Shown here piece by piece: positions 1 to 8,604 of a stretch of 64,000 bases of DNA; position 1 is the stretch's first letter, and every line of letters begins with the position of its first letter. This DNA comes from CAVXSP01 sp963764505 (GTDB lineage: Bacteria; Acidobacteriota; Vicinamibacteria; Vicinamibacterales; SCN-69-37). The stretch is from assembly GCA_963764505.1 (NCBI GenBank), contig CAVXSP010000001.1, positions 2,170,001 to 2,234,000 of the forward strand. The letters run 5' to 3'. Under the pieces are notes generated by a model, which saw nothing but the letters and a program-made list of their open reading frames with translations, did no database searches and was not told where the DNA came from. The position numbers were made by a program, and so were the translations under genes.

Positions 1-122
1 AGGTGCAGGTCACGCCGGGGCACTGCGATACGACGGTGAACCTGTACAACGTCTTCTTCGCCGTCCGGAAGGGCGTCGTCGAGCAGGTGTGGCCGATCGA
101 GGGCCGGGGGCGCACGGACTGA
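1..122 (+). CDS. C-terminal end of a D-threonine aldolase/D-serine dehydratase-like PLP enzyme (partial)
   Basis: Only the last 39 residues lie in the window; the reading frame enters at base 3 and stops with TGA at 120-122. The tail has a GHCDTTVNLY stretch, matching the His...Cys-Thr metal-binding motif near the C-terminus of the DSD1 family (alanine-racemase-fold, PLP-dependent enzymes acting on D-threonine, D-serine or related 3-hydroxy-amino acids), followed by the typical valine-rich strand and a short RGR end. The exact substrate cannot be told from this fragment. Confidence 0.6.
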   Translation, partial: VQVTPGHCDTTVNLYNVFFAVRKGVVEQVWPIEGRGRTD

Positions 123-144
123 AGGACCTTACAGGAGGACCGGA

Positions 145-612
145 ATGACGAGAGCTCGACGGATTGGCGCGGCGGCAATGGGTGCGGTCGCGCTCGTGAT
201 TGGCGTGTCGGTGGCGGCGCGGACGGCCCCGCAGGCGGGTGGCGCCACGGAGCAGTCGCTGCTGCAGGCCGAGAAGGCCCGCTTCACTGCCATGCAGAGC
301 GCAGACACGGCCGCGCTCGAAAAGCTGCTGGGGCAGGAGCTCAGCTACACGCACACCAGCGCCGCCGTCCAGACGAAGGCGCAGTTCATCAGCGATATCA
401 AGACCGGCACGATCAAGTACCTGAGCATCGACTCGACGGAGATGAAGCCGCACGTCTACGGCAACGTGGGCGTGATCACCGGCGGCGCCGCGGTGCACAT
501 CATCCTGAGGGGCAAGGACCAGTCGTTCCGCATCAGGTATACGGACGTGCACGTCAACCGGAGCGGCGGATGGCAGATGGTCGCCTGGGAGGCGACGAGA
601 CTGCCGGACTAG
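145..612 (+). CDS. Secreted DUF4440/SnoaL-like (NTF2-fold) protein
   Basis: 155 residues. A hydrophobic signal peptide covers residues 1-28, and the rest is one small cone-shaped NTF2-like domain of the DUF4440 type: an N-terminal helix with the pattern LLQAEKARFTAMQSADTAAL, then strands ending in GGWQMVAWEATRL. An AGGAGG ribosome site at 133-138 lies 6 bases before ATG 145, fixing the start. Proteins of this family bind small ligands or act as minor hydrolases or isomerases; no catalytic residue set is recognisable, so the function is unknown. It is followed at once by the molybdoenzyme gene, so the two are probably co-transcribed. Confidence 0.8.
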   Translation: MTRARRIGAAAMGAVALVIGVSVAARTAPQAGGATEQSLLQAEKARFTAMQSADTAALEKLLGQELSYTHTSAAVQTKAQFISDIKTGTIKYLSIDSTEMKPHVYGNVGVITGGAAVHIILRGKDQSFRIRYTDVHVNRSGGWQMVAWEATRLPD

Positions 613-614
613 GC

Positions 615-1802
615 GTGGCGCACTCACGCCGCGAGCTGCTTCGCGCCGCGGCCGCGATGGCGGGCGCCGCGCTGCTCGATCCCGGCGCGGTCCTGGCCGG
701 TGCGATCGGACAGACGAGCGAGACCTGCGCCGAAGACGGCCTGGGGGAGCTCCTCGCGGTCCTGCCGGTGTCCCGGCGCGGTCTCGTCACGCCGCCGTTC
801 GGCGTCAAGATCGGAGGCGCCGGCCTCGACGCGCGTCTCGTCACGGATCTCTCCCGGCTCGAGCCCGATCGGCTGGTGACGCCGACCGAACGCGTCTACG
901 TCCGCACGGAGTGCCCGGCCGCCGTCTCGGCGCAGGCGGGGCCCTGGCAGATCCGGACGTCGGGGCTGATGGCGCGCGCCGGCGCTCTGTCGTTCGAGGA
1001 TCTCGCACGGCGCGCGCGGCCGATGGGGGCGCATCTCGTCGAGTGCTCCGGCAACAGCGACCCGACGAACTTCGGCCTCATGAGCGTGGCGGAGTGGACG
1101 GGCGTGCCGCTCGTCGACGTCGTGGCGCAGCTCCAGCCGTCCGCCGGCGCGACGGCCGTGCTCGTGAGCGGGGTGGACCCGGATGGGCCCTCGACGACGT
1201 CGGTCGCCGGCGCGAGCTGGATCTTCCCGCTCGAGGCGCTGGATCGGACGGGCGCGTTTCTCGCGGTCGAAATGAACGGCGGCCCGCTGGCGCCCGACCA
1301 CGGCCGTCCCGTGCGGCTGGCCGTCCCGGGCTGGTACGGCTGCGCCTGGATCAAGTGGGTGAACGAGATTCGCCTCGTCGGCGCGTTGGAACCGGCGACC
1401 GCCCAGATGAAGGAGTTCGCCGGTCGGACGCATCAGACGGGCGTCCACGAGCTGGCCAGTGAATACGCGCCCGCGACGATCGAGACCGCGGCCACGCCGG
1501 TTCGCGTCGAGAAGCGGCGCTCGGCGTCCGGATTCGAGTATCGCGTGGTCGGCATCGTGTGGGGCGGCGTGCGTCCAGTGAGCCGGCTCGCGATCCGGTT
1601 CGGCGGCGACGCGTCCTGGAGGCCCTTCGACCTCTGCCCGGCGCCTCGCACTACCGCCGTCTGGTCGCTCTGGGCCTATCGATGGAAGCCGGCGCAGCCC
1701 GGCGTCTACGACATCGCGCTGCGCGTGCCCGATCCGTCGGTGCCGCAGCGCCGGCTCGACATGGGCTACTACGTTCGACAGGTTCGAATCGACGACGTGT
1801 GA
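615..1802 (+). CDS. Periplasmic molybdopterin-dependent sulfite-oxidase family enzyme with Tat signal
   Basis: 395 residues from GTG 615, three bases after the stop of the previous gene. An ATG at 570 is in frame but overlaps the upstream gene, and GTG 615 puts the Tat-like SRRELL motif at residues 4-9. The mature protein has the SUOX-type Moco domain: the Mo-ligand cysteine is about residue 144 in VECSGN, and the family signature DHGRPVRL...PGWYGC...KWV follows at about 230-255. The C-terminal third (residues 270-395) is the immunoglobulin-like Mo-co dimerisation domain. No haem domain is present, so electrons would pass to a separate cytochrome. The substrate (sulfite or another oxyanion) is not shown by the sequence. 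Confidence 0.85.
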   Translation: MAHSRRELLRAAAAMAGAALLDPGAVLAGAIGQTSETCAEDGLGELLAVLPVSRRGLVTPPFGVKIGGAGLDARLVTDLSRLEPDRLVTPTERVYVRTECPAAVSAQAGPWQIRTSGLMARAGALSFEDLARRARPMGAHLVECSGNSDPTNFGLMSVAEWTGVPLVDVVAQLQPSAGATAVLVSGVDPDGPSTTSVAGASWIFPLEALDRTGAFLAVEMNGGPLAPDHGRPVRLAVPGWYGCAWIKWVNEIRLVGALEPATAQMKEFAGRTHQTGVHELASEYAPATIETAATPVRVEKRRSASGFEYRVVGIVWGGVRPVSRLAIRFGGDASWRPFDLCPAPRTTAVWSLWAYRWKPAQPGVYDIALRVPDPSVPQRRLDMGYYVRQVRIDDV

Positions 1803-1846
1803 AGCCGGAAGCCAGAGTTGGGTTTCCCGGAGCGATGGAGGCATGC

Positions 1847-3049
1847 ATGCGACCGATGATCACGGGCTCGACCTGGCGGACCATTCGGTGGGGCCTGGCC
1901 GCAGGACTGACGCTGATCGCCGCCAGCAGTCGGCCGATCGGCGCGCAGGCGCCGGCCGATGACGCGACCGTGGCGCTGCTGCGGGAGCTGACCGACGCCA
2001 ACGCCGCGCCGGGGTTCGAGGGGCCCGTGCGCGACATCCTGAAGCGCGAGTGGCAGGGGATCGTGAAGGATCTCCACACCGACGGCATCGGCAATCTGCT
2101 CGGCTCCCTGCCGGGCGCCGGACCGCGGGTCCTCGTCATGGCCCACATGGACGAGGTCGGGTTCATGGTGCGCTACATCGACCCGAACGGCTTCGTCTTC
2201 TTTCATCCGATCGGCACCAACATCGACCAGGCCGTCCTGACGCAGCGATTCACGATCATGACGCCGAAGGGGCCGGTGGTCGGCTACACGGGGGTGAAGT
2301 CGCCGCATATCATTCCTGCCGGGGAGCGGGAGTCGATGGTGCAGGTCGCCGACATGTTCCTGGACCTCGGCGTGAAGAGCCGCGAGGAGGCCGAGAAGCT
2401 CGGCGTCCGGCCCGGCCTGCCCATGACCTACCGGACGCGCTTCGAGAAGCTGAACGACGGCACCAACCGGTACCTTGCGAAGGCGTTCGACGACCGGGTC
2501 GGCTGCGCGATCATGACCCAGGCGCTGCAGCACTTCCGTGAAGCTCCGCATCCGAATCTCCTGCAGGTGGCCGCGACCGTCCAGGAGGAGCTCGGATCGC
2601 GGGGCGCGCAGGTCATCTACGAGCAGACGAAGCCGGACATCGTGATCAACCTGGAGATCGGCGTCGCCGGCGATTTTCCGCTGCGCGTGTCGCCAAAGCT
2701 GTCGCAGGAGGGCCTCGGCCGTGGCGCGACGGTGTTCATCTTCCAGGGCGACATGATTCCGAACGACCACCTCGTCGAGTGGGTCACGCGGCTGGCGAAG
2801 AGCGAGAACATTCCCATCCAGTACAGCGCGGTGAGCACGTACGGCCAGGACGGCTCTGCCCTGCAGCGGTCCGGGTCCAGCATGCCCGTCATCAACATCG
2901 GCGTGCCGACCCGCTACGCCCACAGCGAGTCGGGCGTCATCGACCGCGCGGACTACGACGCCGCGTTCAGGCTGGTGTCGAAGATGATCGAGAAGCTGTC
3001 GAGCGCCGAGGTGAAGGGGATCGCCGAGTTCTCGAGCCCCGCGCAGTAG
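1847..3049 (+). CDS. M42 family metallopeptidase with signal peptide (aminopeptidase)
   Basis: 400 residues. ATG 1847 is chosen over 1835 because GGAGG at 1837-1841 is spaced 5 bases from it. A signal peptide of about 35 residues ends at GAQA, so this copy is exported, whereas most M42 (PepA/FrvX/tetrahedral TET) aminopeptidases are cytosolic. The di-zinc ligands of the M42 fold are visible: His in MAHMDEVG (about residue 100), Asp in AFDDRVG (about 215), the catalytic Glu pair in VQEELGSRG (about 247-248) and the final His in RYAHSESGV (about 360). It probably trims N-terminal residues from peptides in the periplasm. It converges with the next gene. Confidence 0.88.
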   Translation: MRPMITGSTWRTIRWGLAAGLTLIAASSRPIGAQAPADDATVALLRELTDANAAPGFEGPVRDILKREWQGIVKDLHTDGIGNLLGSLPGAGPRVLVMAHMDEVGFMVRYIDPNGFVFFHPIGTNIDQAVLTQRFTIMTPKGPVVGYTGVKSPHIIPAGERESMVQVADMFLDLGVKSREEAEKLGVRPGLPMTYRTRFEKLNDGTNRYLAKAFDDRVGCAIMTQALQHFREAPHPNLLQVAATVQEELGSRGAQVIYEQTKPDIVINLEIGVAGDFPLRVSPKLSQEGLGRGATVFIFQGDMIPNDHLVEWVTRLAKSENIPIQYSAVSTYGQDGSALQRSGSSMPVINIGVPTRYAHSESGVIDRADYDAAFRLVSKMIEKLSSAEVKGIAEFSSPAQ

Positions 3050-3050
3050 A

Positions 3051-4202
3051 TCAGCGCGACGGGCCGTACGTCCGGCTGAAGCCGTTGCGGCTGTTGCTCA
3101 CGCTGAAGCTGCCGTCCGGCCACGCGGAGACTTTGATCCAGTAGGCGGGGGTGTGCGGCGGCGCCGCGTTGCCGCGGCCGCGTCCGCGCCCCCGCGCCGG
3201 TGCCGGGGCGTCGGCCGCAGGGGGCGGCGGTGCGATCACGGCCGCAATCGCCGCCGGCTCGTCGATGTTCGCGATGAGCGCGCCGGGGCTGTTCTGCTCG
3301 ATCCCCGCCTTGTAGGCCCAGTGAAGCTGCCAGAGGTCCTCGAATCCGGTCAGCGCGCGCATCGCCTGGAACGAGGCCAGGTCGCCGCCCTTGCGCGTGC
3401 CGTTCTGCATGATCGCCACCCGCGGCCGGATCGCCCGCAGGAACGGCGGCGCGCTGCAGACTTCGGCGCCGTGTCCCGTGACCATGTAGAGATCGACCGT
3501 GCCGACGAGATTGTTGGGGCAGGTCAGAGCCATCGCGTGATCCCAGAGCAGGTCCCCCAGATCGATCGCGCGGAACTTCCCGAGCGTGACGACGCTGCCC
3601 ACGGACTGGTCATCGTCGGGCGTGCTCCAGGTGGAGGCCTGGATCGTCGGCGTGAAGCCGGCGCAGGCGGCATTCGGCGCGGAGCGCACGCCCGGCAGCG
3701 GCCGCGTCAATCCCCGGCCTGCCGCCGTGACAATGCGCCAGTCGAGCCCGGCGACCGGCACGACGTCCCCGGCCTTCACGACCGTGTGTTTCGCCTTGGC
3801 GACCAGGCCGGCGTACATCTCCTGGAAGCCGGCGACCTGCTCGCGCGTCTCGACCGACGGACCGTGATCGATGAAGTGGCCGATCGGGACCCGCTCCGCC
3901 AGCGCCTGCAGGCCTCCGACGTGATCGACGTGGTAGTGCGTCGAGATGGCGTAGTCGATCTGCGTCACGTGGGCATCGGCCAGTGCGAGCATCAGCCGAT
4001 CCGTGTCGCGCCCGCCAGGGTTGCCGCTGTCGACCAGGACGGATTGGCCGCTCGGGGAGACGTACAACGCCGCCTTGCCGCCCTCCGCGTCGATGACGTA
4101 GATCTCCAGCGGCTTCGACGCGGCGGTCTGGCCGCCGAGCCAGACGGCGCTCGCGAAGATGGCGCAGGCGCAGGCGAGCGCCTGGACGGCGCGGCGGGGC
4201 AT
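3051..4202 (-). CDS. Secreted metallo-beta-lactamase-fold hydrolase (ComEC C-terminal-like)
   Basis: 383 residues, starting at ATG 4202; a longer open frame upstream is only a shadow of the esterase gene. Signal peptide residues 1-28. The hydrolase fold shows HxHxDH in STHYHVDHVGG near residue 87, followed by a strand-rich MBL body resembling the competence ComEC/Rec2 hydrolase domain. Near the C-terminus a Pro/Ala stretch and an ARGRGRGRG block form a low-complexity linker before a terminal 40-residue strand segment (YWIKVSAWPDGSFSVSNSRN). Substrate unknown. It sits 17 bases downstream of the esterase and probably shares its transcript. Confidence 0.82.
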   Translation of the reverse strand: MPRRAVQALACACAIFASAVWLGGQTAASKPLEIYVIDAEGGKAALYVSPSGQSVLVDSGNPGGRDTDRLMLALADAHVTQIDYAISTHYHVDHVGGLQALAERVPIGHFIDHGPSVETREQVAGFQEMYAGLVAKAKHTVVKAGDVVPVAGLDWRIVTAAGRGLTRPLPGVRSAPNAACAGFTPTIQASTWSTPDDDQSVGSVVTLGKFRAIDLGDLLWDHAMALTCPNNLVGTVDLYMVTGHGAEVCSAPPFLRAIRPRVAIMQNGTRKGGDLASFQAMRALTGFEDLWQLHWAYKAGIEQNSPGALIANIDEPAAIAAVIAPPPPAADAPAPARGRGRGRGNAAPPHTPAYWIKVSAWPDGSFSVSNSRNGFSRTYGPSR

Positions 4203-4219
4203 TCGGGTCTCCAGGAGAT

Positions 4220-5395
4220 CTATCTGAAGAGGAGCGGCGCGAACTCGTTCAGGTTGTGGCGCCACACGGTCCACTCGTGGCGGCCCTCGGTGACGACGTA
4301 CTTGTGAGTGATGCCCTTCGCGGTCAGCGTTGCGTCGAGCGCCTTGGCCGCCGGGCCCGCCGTGTCGTCCTTGCCCGCGGAGACCCAGAGCAGCTCGAGC
4401 TGCTTGTTGATCGCGGCCGGATCCTTGAAGAAGCCGGGATACGCCTGATCGGCGTTCTGCGATCCCGCACTGAGGATCACGATGTACCGGAAGAGCTCGG
4501 GCCGCGTGAAGCCGATGTTGATGGTCTGTCCGCCGCCCATCGACAGGCCGCCAATCGCGCGGTCGTCGGGTCGGGTCGAGACCTTGTACGTCCTCTCCAC
4601 GAGCGGCATCACATCGTCGAGCAGGTCTTTCGCGAACGGCGAGAGCGCGGCGGGACCGCCGCCCGCCCGCCCTGCCCCGGACCCGGGCGCCGCGGGCTTC
4701 GCGGGGCCGGCGTAGAAGCTGGGAATCGCGTGGCCGAGCGGCATCACGATGACCATCGGCTTCGCCTTGCCTTCGGCGATGAGGTTGTCGAGGATATTGT
4801 TCGCGCGTCCGATCAAGGTCCAGCCCGACTCGATGTCGCCCGCGCCGTGGAACAGGTAGAGCACGGGATAGTTCTTCCCCTTGTCGTAGCCTGGCGGCGT
4901 GTAGACCCACATCTCGCGGCTGAGGCCGAGCGTCTTGGACTCGTACGGGAGGATGCGCACCTCGCCGTGCGGCACCGGTCTCACGTCGTAGAACTGGGGC
5001 CCGTCGCCGGGCACCTCGACCACGTTCACCGGGCCGAAGTTGCCGTAGCCCATCTTGATGTTCGTGTTGCGCGGATCCAGCGCGACGATGCCGTCGACGT
5101 TGAAGGCGTAGGTGTAGATGTCGGGCTTCGCGGGGCCGACGGTCGCCGACCAGATGCCGTTCGCGTCCTTCGTCATCGGATGCGGCTTGCCTTCGGTGTC
5201 GTCGGTCACCGTCACCTGGCTGGCGTTTGGCGCCAGATAGCGGAACGTAATCGTGCCGTCGGCGCCGACCTCCGGGGAGACGAGCGCCGGACCGCGCCCG
5301 CCTCGGCCGCCGCCCCGCTGGCCGGCCGGAGCCTGGGCGGATGCCGCGGAGGCGAGCGTCAGCGCAGCGATGAGGGCGAGTGCCGATCGAAGCAA
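4220..5395 (-). CDS. Secreted esterase D/ferulic-acid-esterase-like hydrolase with CBM48-like N-domain
   Basis: 391 residues. Signal peptide 1-20, then a Gly/Arg-rich linker (QRGGGRGGRG, residues 26-35), an early-set immunoglobulin-like domain (about 38-130, as in XynZ/IroE-type esterases) and an alpha/beta-hydrolase domain. The nucleophile is Ser in GGLSMGGG near residue 284; LFHGAG forms the oxyanion region, and GRHEWTVWR near the C-terminus supplies the His. Such enzymes cleave ester-linked side groups from plant or microbial polymers or siderophore esters. Neighbours (DUF1080, deacetylase) point to polysaccharide use. Confidence 0.85.
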   Translation of the reverse strand: MLRSALALIAALTLASAASAQAPAGQRGGGRGGRGPALVSPEVGADGTITFRYLAPNASQVTVTDDTEGKPHPMTKDANGIWSATVGPAKPDIYTYAFNVDGIVALDPRNTNIKMGYGNFGPVNVVEVPGDGPQFYDVRPVPHGEVRILPYESKTLGLSREMWVYTPPGYDKGKNYPVLYLFHGAGDIESGWTLIGRANNILDNLIAEGKAKPMVIVMPLGHAIPSFYAGPAKPAAPGSGAGRAGGGPAALSPFAKDLLDDVMPLVERTYKVSTRPDDRAIGGLSMGGGQTINIGFTRPELFRYIVILSAGSQNADQAYPGFFKDPAAINKQLELLWVSAGKDDTAGPAAKALDATLTAKGITHKYVVTEGRHEWTVWRHNLNEFAPLLFR

Positions 5396-5421
5396 GGGCG
5401 CGCTCCTCGGAGAATGCGACG

Positions 5422-6321
5422 TCAGTTCAGCTCTTTCACGAAGATGTTCTTCCAGTAGAGCTTGTGGCCGTGGTACTGCAGCTCGATGTTCCCCCTGGCC
5501 GGCAGCGGCTTCGAGCGATCCCAGTAGTTCTCATACTTCGCGTTGTCGACGACGAGCTGGCCGTTGAGCCAGACGGTCGTCATGTCGTCGTCCCGCTGGA
5601 TGACGTGGAAGGTGTTCCAGTGATCCGCCGGGTTGTCGGCGACGACGAGAGGACTCTGCCCGGGCGTGCCTCGCGCGTTGTTGTAGAGACCGCCCGATCC
5701 CGACGGGTTGAACCACATCTGAATCTGCGGACTGTTCTTGAGATACACGCCGCTGTCGGCCCCCTGCTCGACGCACCAGTCGACGTACAGCTCGACGTCG
5801 TCGTACGCCTTCACGCTCTGGAGGTTCTGGCCGCCGAACTCGACGTGGGGATCGAGCTTGTCCGCCTGGATCCCGTCGAACACGAGGACGCCGTTGACGA
5901 CCGACCAGTGCTTCAGGTACCGGTCGTTGGATTCCTTCTGTTTGGCCGCGCGGTCCGAGGGGCTCAGGTTCGCGATGTCGGCCGGATTGAGCCCGGCGCC
6001 GAACTTCAGCGTCCCGACGTCGATGAGCGCCTGCCACCCGGTCAGATCCGTGCCGTTGAACAGGGCGACGAAGCCCTGCTTCGCCAGCGCGTCCGGAACC
6101 TTGTTGTCGGTCGGCGTGGCCGGCGACTCGCAGGTCAGCGGCGGCGGTGGCGGCGTCTGCTGGCCTCGCCCGCGCCCGCCGCGGCCTCGGGCTCCTGGTG
6201 CCGGCGCCTCGCCCGCGCCGGGCGATGGGTTCTGGGGAGGGGCGGCCTCTTGCGCGTACGTCAGGACAGCGGCGCCAACGACGAGACTTCCGGAGAAGAG
6301 CCAGCAGGCTAGGCGGGTCAT
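5422..6321 (-). CDS. Secreted DUF1080 (3-keto-disaccharide hydrolase-like) protein
   Basis: 299 residues. Signal peptide about 1-23, then a Pro/Gly/Arg-rich spacer (APGARGRGGRGRGQ, residues 42-55) and one DUF1080 domain from about residue 80. The hallmark FNGTDLTGWQ is present, with the later VYLKNSPQIQMWF and WNTFHVIQRDDDMTTVWLNG segments of the concanavalin-like fold. DUF1080 proteins include 3-keto-glucoside and 3-keto-disaccharide hydrolases and are expanded in Acidobacteriota and Planctomycetota. It is the first gene of a three-gene minus-strand set (DUF1080, esterase, MBL). Confidence 0.88.
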   Translation of the reverse strand: MTRLACWLFSGSLVVGAAVLTYAQEAAPPQNPSPGAGEAPAPGARGRGGRGRGQQTPPPPPLTCESPATPTDNKVPDALAKQGFVALFNGTDLTGWQALIDVGTLKFGAGLNPADIANLSPSDRAAKQKESNDRYLKHWSVVNGVLVFDGIQADKLDPHVEFGGQNLQSVKAYDDVELYVDWCVEQGADSGVYLKNSPQIQMWFNPSGSGGLYNNARGTPGQSPLVVADNPADHWNTFHVIQRDDDMTTVWLNGQLVVDNAKYENYWDRSKPLPARGNIELQYHGHKLYWKNIFVKELN

Positions 6322-6449
6322 GACGGAATCACCTCTTTGTGCAGAGCGGCCGGGGCGCTAGCATCCTTCAAACGGGGGCACGGGTCAAGGCCGCGCGCGC
6401 CGAGGCGGCGCCGCCGATACCCCCGTGGGGTTTTCACAGGGCTACGGAC

Positions 6450-7796
6450 ATGACGCCTATCCGATTTGCTTCTCTCATCGTTGCCGGATCCATGACGGTC
6501 ACCGCGGCGGGCGCGCAGGCGCCGCGTACGACGGTCACGCAGTGGCAGGACGGCAAGGCGGCCGCGGTCGCCATCACGTACGACGACTCGACCATCAACC
6601 AGTTCCGGGTGGCGCTGCCGCTCATGAACGAGCGGGGGCTCATCGGGACGTTCTTCGTGATCACCGGACAGATTCCAGGCTCGACGCACCTGCCGACGTT
6701 CGTCGGCCGGCCAATCATGGACATCCTCCGGGAGAGCGCGACGGTGCCGACCAGCGCCGCCAACGTCTACGAGCGCACGTCGATGCTGCGCTACCTCGGC
6801 GAGATTCAGCGGAACGCGATTGTGCTCGCGAGCCGCGTCCAGCCCGCCAACCTCGCCGGCGTGGATGCGGTCCTGACGAAGCTGCGGGAGAGCGGCCAGA
6901 CCTACGCTGTGGGCGCCATCCCGTACGCGCAGGTGCGCTCGGAAGAGGCGGGCCGGCCGCCCGCGAACGGCCCCGGCGGCCTGAGCTGGGACGAGATGCG
7001 CAAGGCGGCCGCTCAGGGCCACGAGATCGCGAACCACAGCATCTCGCATGCCCGGCTGCCGGTGCTCGACGAAGCCAACGTGCTGTACGAGGTCGACGAG
7101 GCGCGCGACGAGCTCCGCGCGCAGGTCGGCGAGAAGTCGCTGTTCTCGATCGAAGCGCCGTACGGGATCGATGACGAGCGGATCCGCAAGCTGCTCATCG
7201 ACCGCTTCCCGCTGACGCGGAACTGGGTCTCCGACGCCGACGCCGAGTTCATGGACGGGATCATGCGCGGCGATCGCCGCGACCCCGCGAGCACGACGAA
7301 GCCGTACATGGAGTGGGAGCGCGGTCCCGTGACCAACACGCCGCTCTCGGAGATGACCGGCTGGGTCGAGACGTCGGTGGCGCACGGGACGTGGCTCGTG
7401 CTCGTGATTCACGGCATCGACGGCGTCGGCTATCAGCCGATCCCGCTCGAGACGATTCGGGCCTACTTCGACTACCTCGAATCGCATTCGGATCGGCTGT
7501 GGATCGCGACGTATCAGGACGGCGCCAAGTACATCCGCGAGCGGATGAAGAGCGCGGTGTCGACGAAAGACGTCGGCCAGGCTGTCGAAGTGACGGTCAC
7601 GCATCCGCTCGATCCCAACGTCTACGACGTGCCGCTGACGGTCCGCACGACGGTGCCGGCCGCCTGGATGGCCGCGCGGATCGCACAGGGGCGGAGCACG
7701 CAGACGGTGCCGGTGGCGCCGGGGCCGGACGGTCCGTACGTGCAGTACCGGGTGACGCCGGGCGCCGGGGCCGTGCGCCTCACGTCGGCGCGGTGA
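6450..7796 (+). CDS. Secreted polysaccharide deacetylase (NodB-homology, CE4)
   Basis: 448 residues from ATG 6450; the in-frame upstream part has no ribosome site or signal. Signal peptide 1-22 (ends AGAQA). The NodB domain begins at AVAITYDDS, with the Asp pair of CE4 motif 1, followed by GTFFVITGQ; the metal-binding HxxxH motif is in GHEIANHSISHARL near residue 195. Length and the C-terminal beta-domain (about 350-448) exceed the minimal CE4 fold. The enzyme should remove N-acetyl groups from a GlcNAc-containing polymer. It is divergent from the DUF1080 operon and precedes the PIG-L and NagB-like genes. Confidence 0.85.
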   Translation: MTPIRFASLIVAGSMTVTAAGAQAPRTTVTQWQDGKAAAVAITYDDSTINQFRVALPLMNERGLIGTFFVITGQIPGSTHLPTFVGRPIMDILRESATVPTSAANVYERTSMLRYLGEIQRNAIVLASRVQPANLAGVDAVLTKLRESGQTYAVGAIPYAQVRSEEAGRPPANGPGGLSWDEMRKAAAQGHEIANHSISHARLPVLDEANVLYEVDEARDELRAQVGEKSLFSIEAPYGIDDERIRKLLIDRFPLTRNWVSDADAEFMDGIMRGDRRDPASTTKPYMEWERGPVTNTPLSEMTGWVETSVAHGTWLVLVIHGIDGVGYQPIPLETIRAYFDYLESHSDRLWIATYQDGAKYIRERMKSAVSTKDVGQAVEVTVTHPLDPNVYDVPLTVRTTVPAAWMAARIAQGRSTQTVPVAPGPDGPYVQYRVTPGAGAVRLTSAR

Positions 7797-7845
7797 TCCC
7801 GCGGCCGCCGCGGCGTGCCGTCGCGGCGTGGTAGGCTTCCGCGCT

Positions 7846-8595
7846 GTGAACAGCGCCGGGCGCCGAGTCGCGCTGACCTTGCTGGCCCACCCGGATGACG
7901 CAGAGATCCTGTGCGCCGGCACGCTGATTCGCCTGCGCGACGCCGGATGGGCGATCCACATCGCGAGCGTGACGCCCGGCGATTGCGGCTCGATGGACCG
8001 CGACCCCTGGGAGATCTCCGCGATCCGGACGAGGGAGGCCCGCGCGGCGGCAGCGCTGATTGGCGCGACCTACCACTGTCTCGACGAGCGCGACGGCTTC
8101 GTCGTCTACGACAGAGCGACGATCCGCAAAGCCGTGGATCTGCTGCGCACCGTCGCACCGTCGCTGGTGTTCACGCATGCGGCGAGCGACTACATGATCG
8201 ACCATGAGGAGACGAGCCGGCTCGCCCGCGGCGCGAGCTTCCTCCATGCGGCCCCGAACGCGTCGACGCGGCCGCTGCCGCCCGGCGCGGGAATCCCGCA
8301 TCTGTACTATTGCGATCCGGTCGACGGCGTCGATCCGCTGGGGCGCGCCGTCGAGCCGACGACGCTCGTGGACGTCACCGCGCAGATGGAGCTGAAGACG
8401 CGCATGCTCGAGGCGCACGCCAGCCAGCGGGAGTGGCTGCGCGCCCATCACGGCATCGACGAGTACGTCGCCGCGATGACCCGTCACGCGGCGCGCCGGG
8501 GCGCGCTGGCAGGCACGCCCTCGGCGGAAGCCTTCGTCCAGCACCGCGGCCACGCGTATCCCCACGACGACGTGCTACGCGAGCTGTTTCCGTAG
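7846..8595 (+). CDS. PIG-L family N-acetylglucosaminyl deacetylase
   Basis: 249 residues from GTG 7846; GTG 7828, six codons upstream, is an alternative. The PIG-L/LmbE signature AHPDDAE is at residues 13-19 and the second metal site is HAASDYMIDHEETSRL (about 110-125), giving the His-Asp-Asp/His zinc set. The family removes acetyl from N-acetylglucosaminyl groups of small glycosides. There is no signal peptide, so it acts in the cytosol, unlike the CE4 enzyme upstream. Its stop is 9 bases before the NagB-like start, so the two form a small operon. Confidence 0.88.
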   Translation: MNSAGRRVALTLLAHPDDAEILCAGTLIRLRDAGWAIHIASVTPGDCGSMDRDPWEISAIRTREARAAAALIGATYHCLDERDGFVVYDRATIRKAVDLLRTVAPSLVFTHAASDYMIDHEETSRLARGASFLHAAPNASTRPLPPGAGIPHLYYCDPVDGVDPLGRAVEPTTLVDVTAQMELKTRMLEAHASQREWLRAHHGIDEYVAAMTRHAARRGALAGTPSAEAFVQHRGHAYPHDDVLRELFP

Positions 8596-8604
8596 GAGGT
8601 CCGA

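Noticed and set aside
1559..1846. N-terminal extension of the M42 peptidase frame
   Set aside because: It lies inside the molybdoenzyme gene and has no ribosome site; GGAGG-ATG at 1847 gives a signal peptide.
3051..4910. Open frame of 619 codons covering the MBL-fold gene and part of the esterase gene
   Set aside because: The upstream half is antisense-phase shadow of the esterase; the MBL-fold gene has a clear signal peptide start at 4202.
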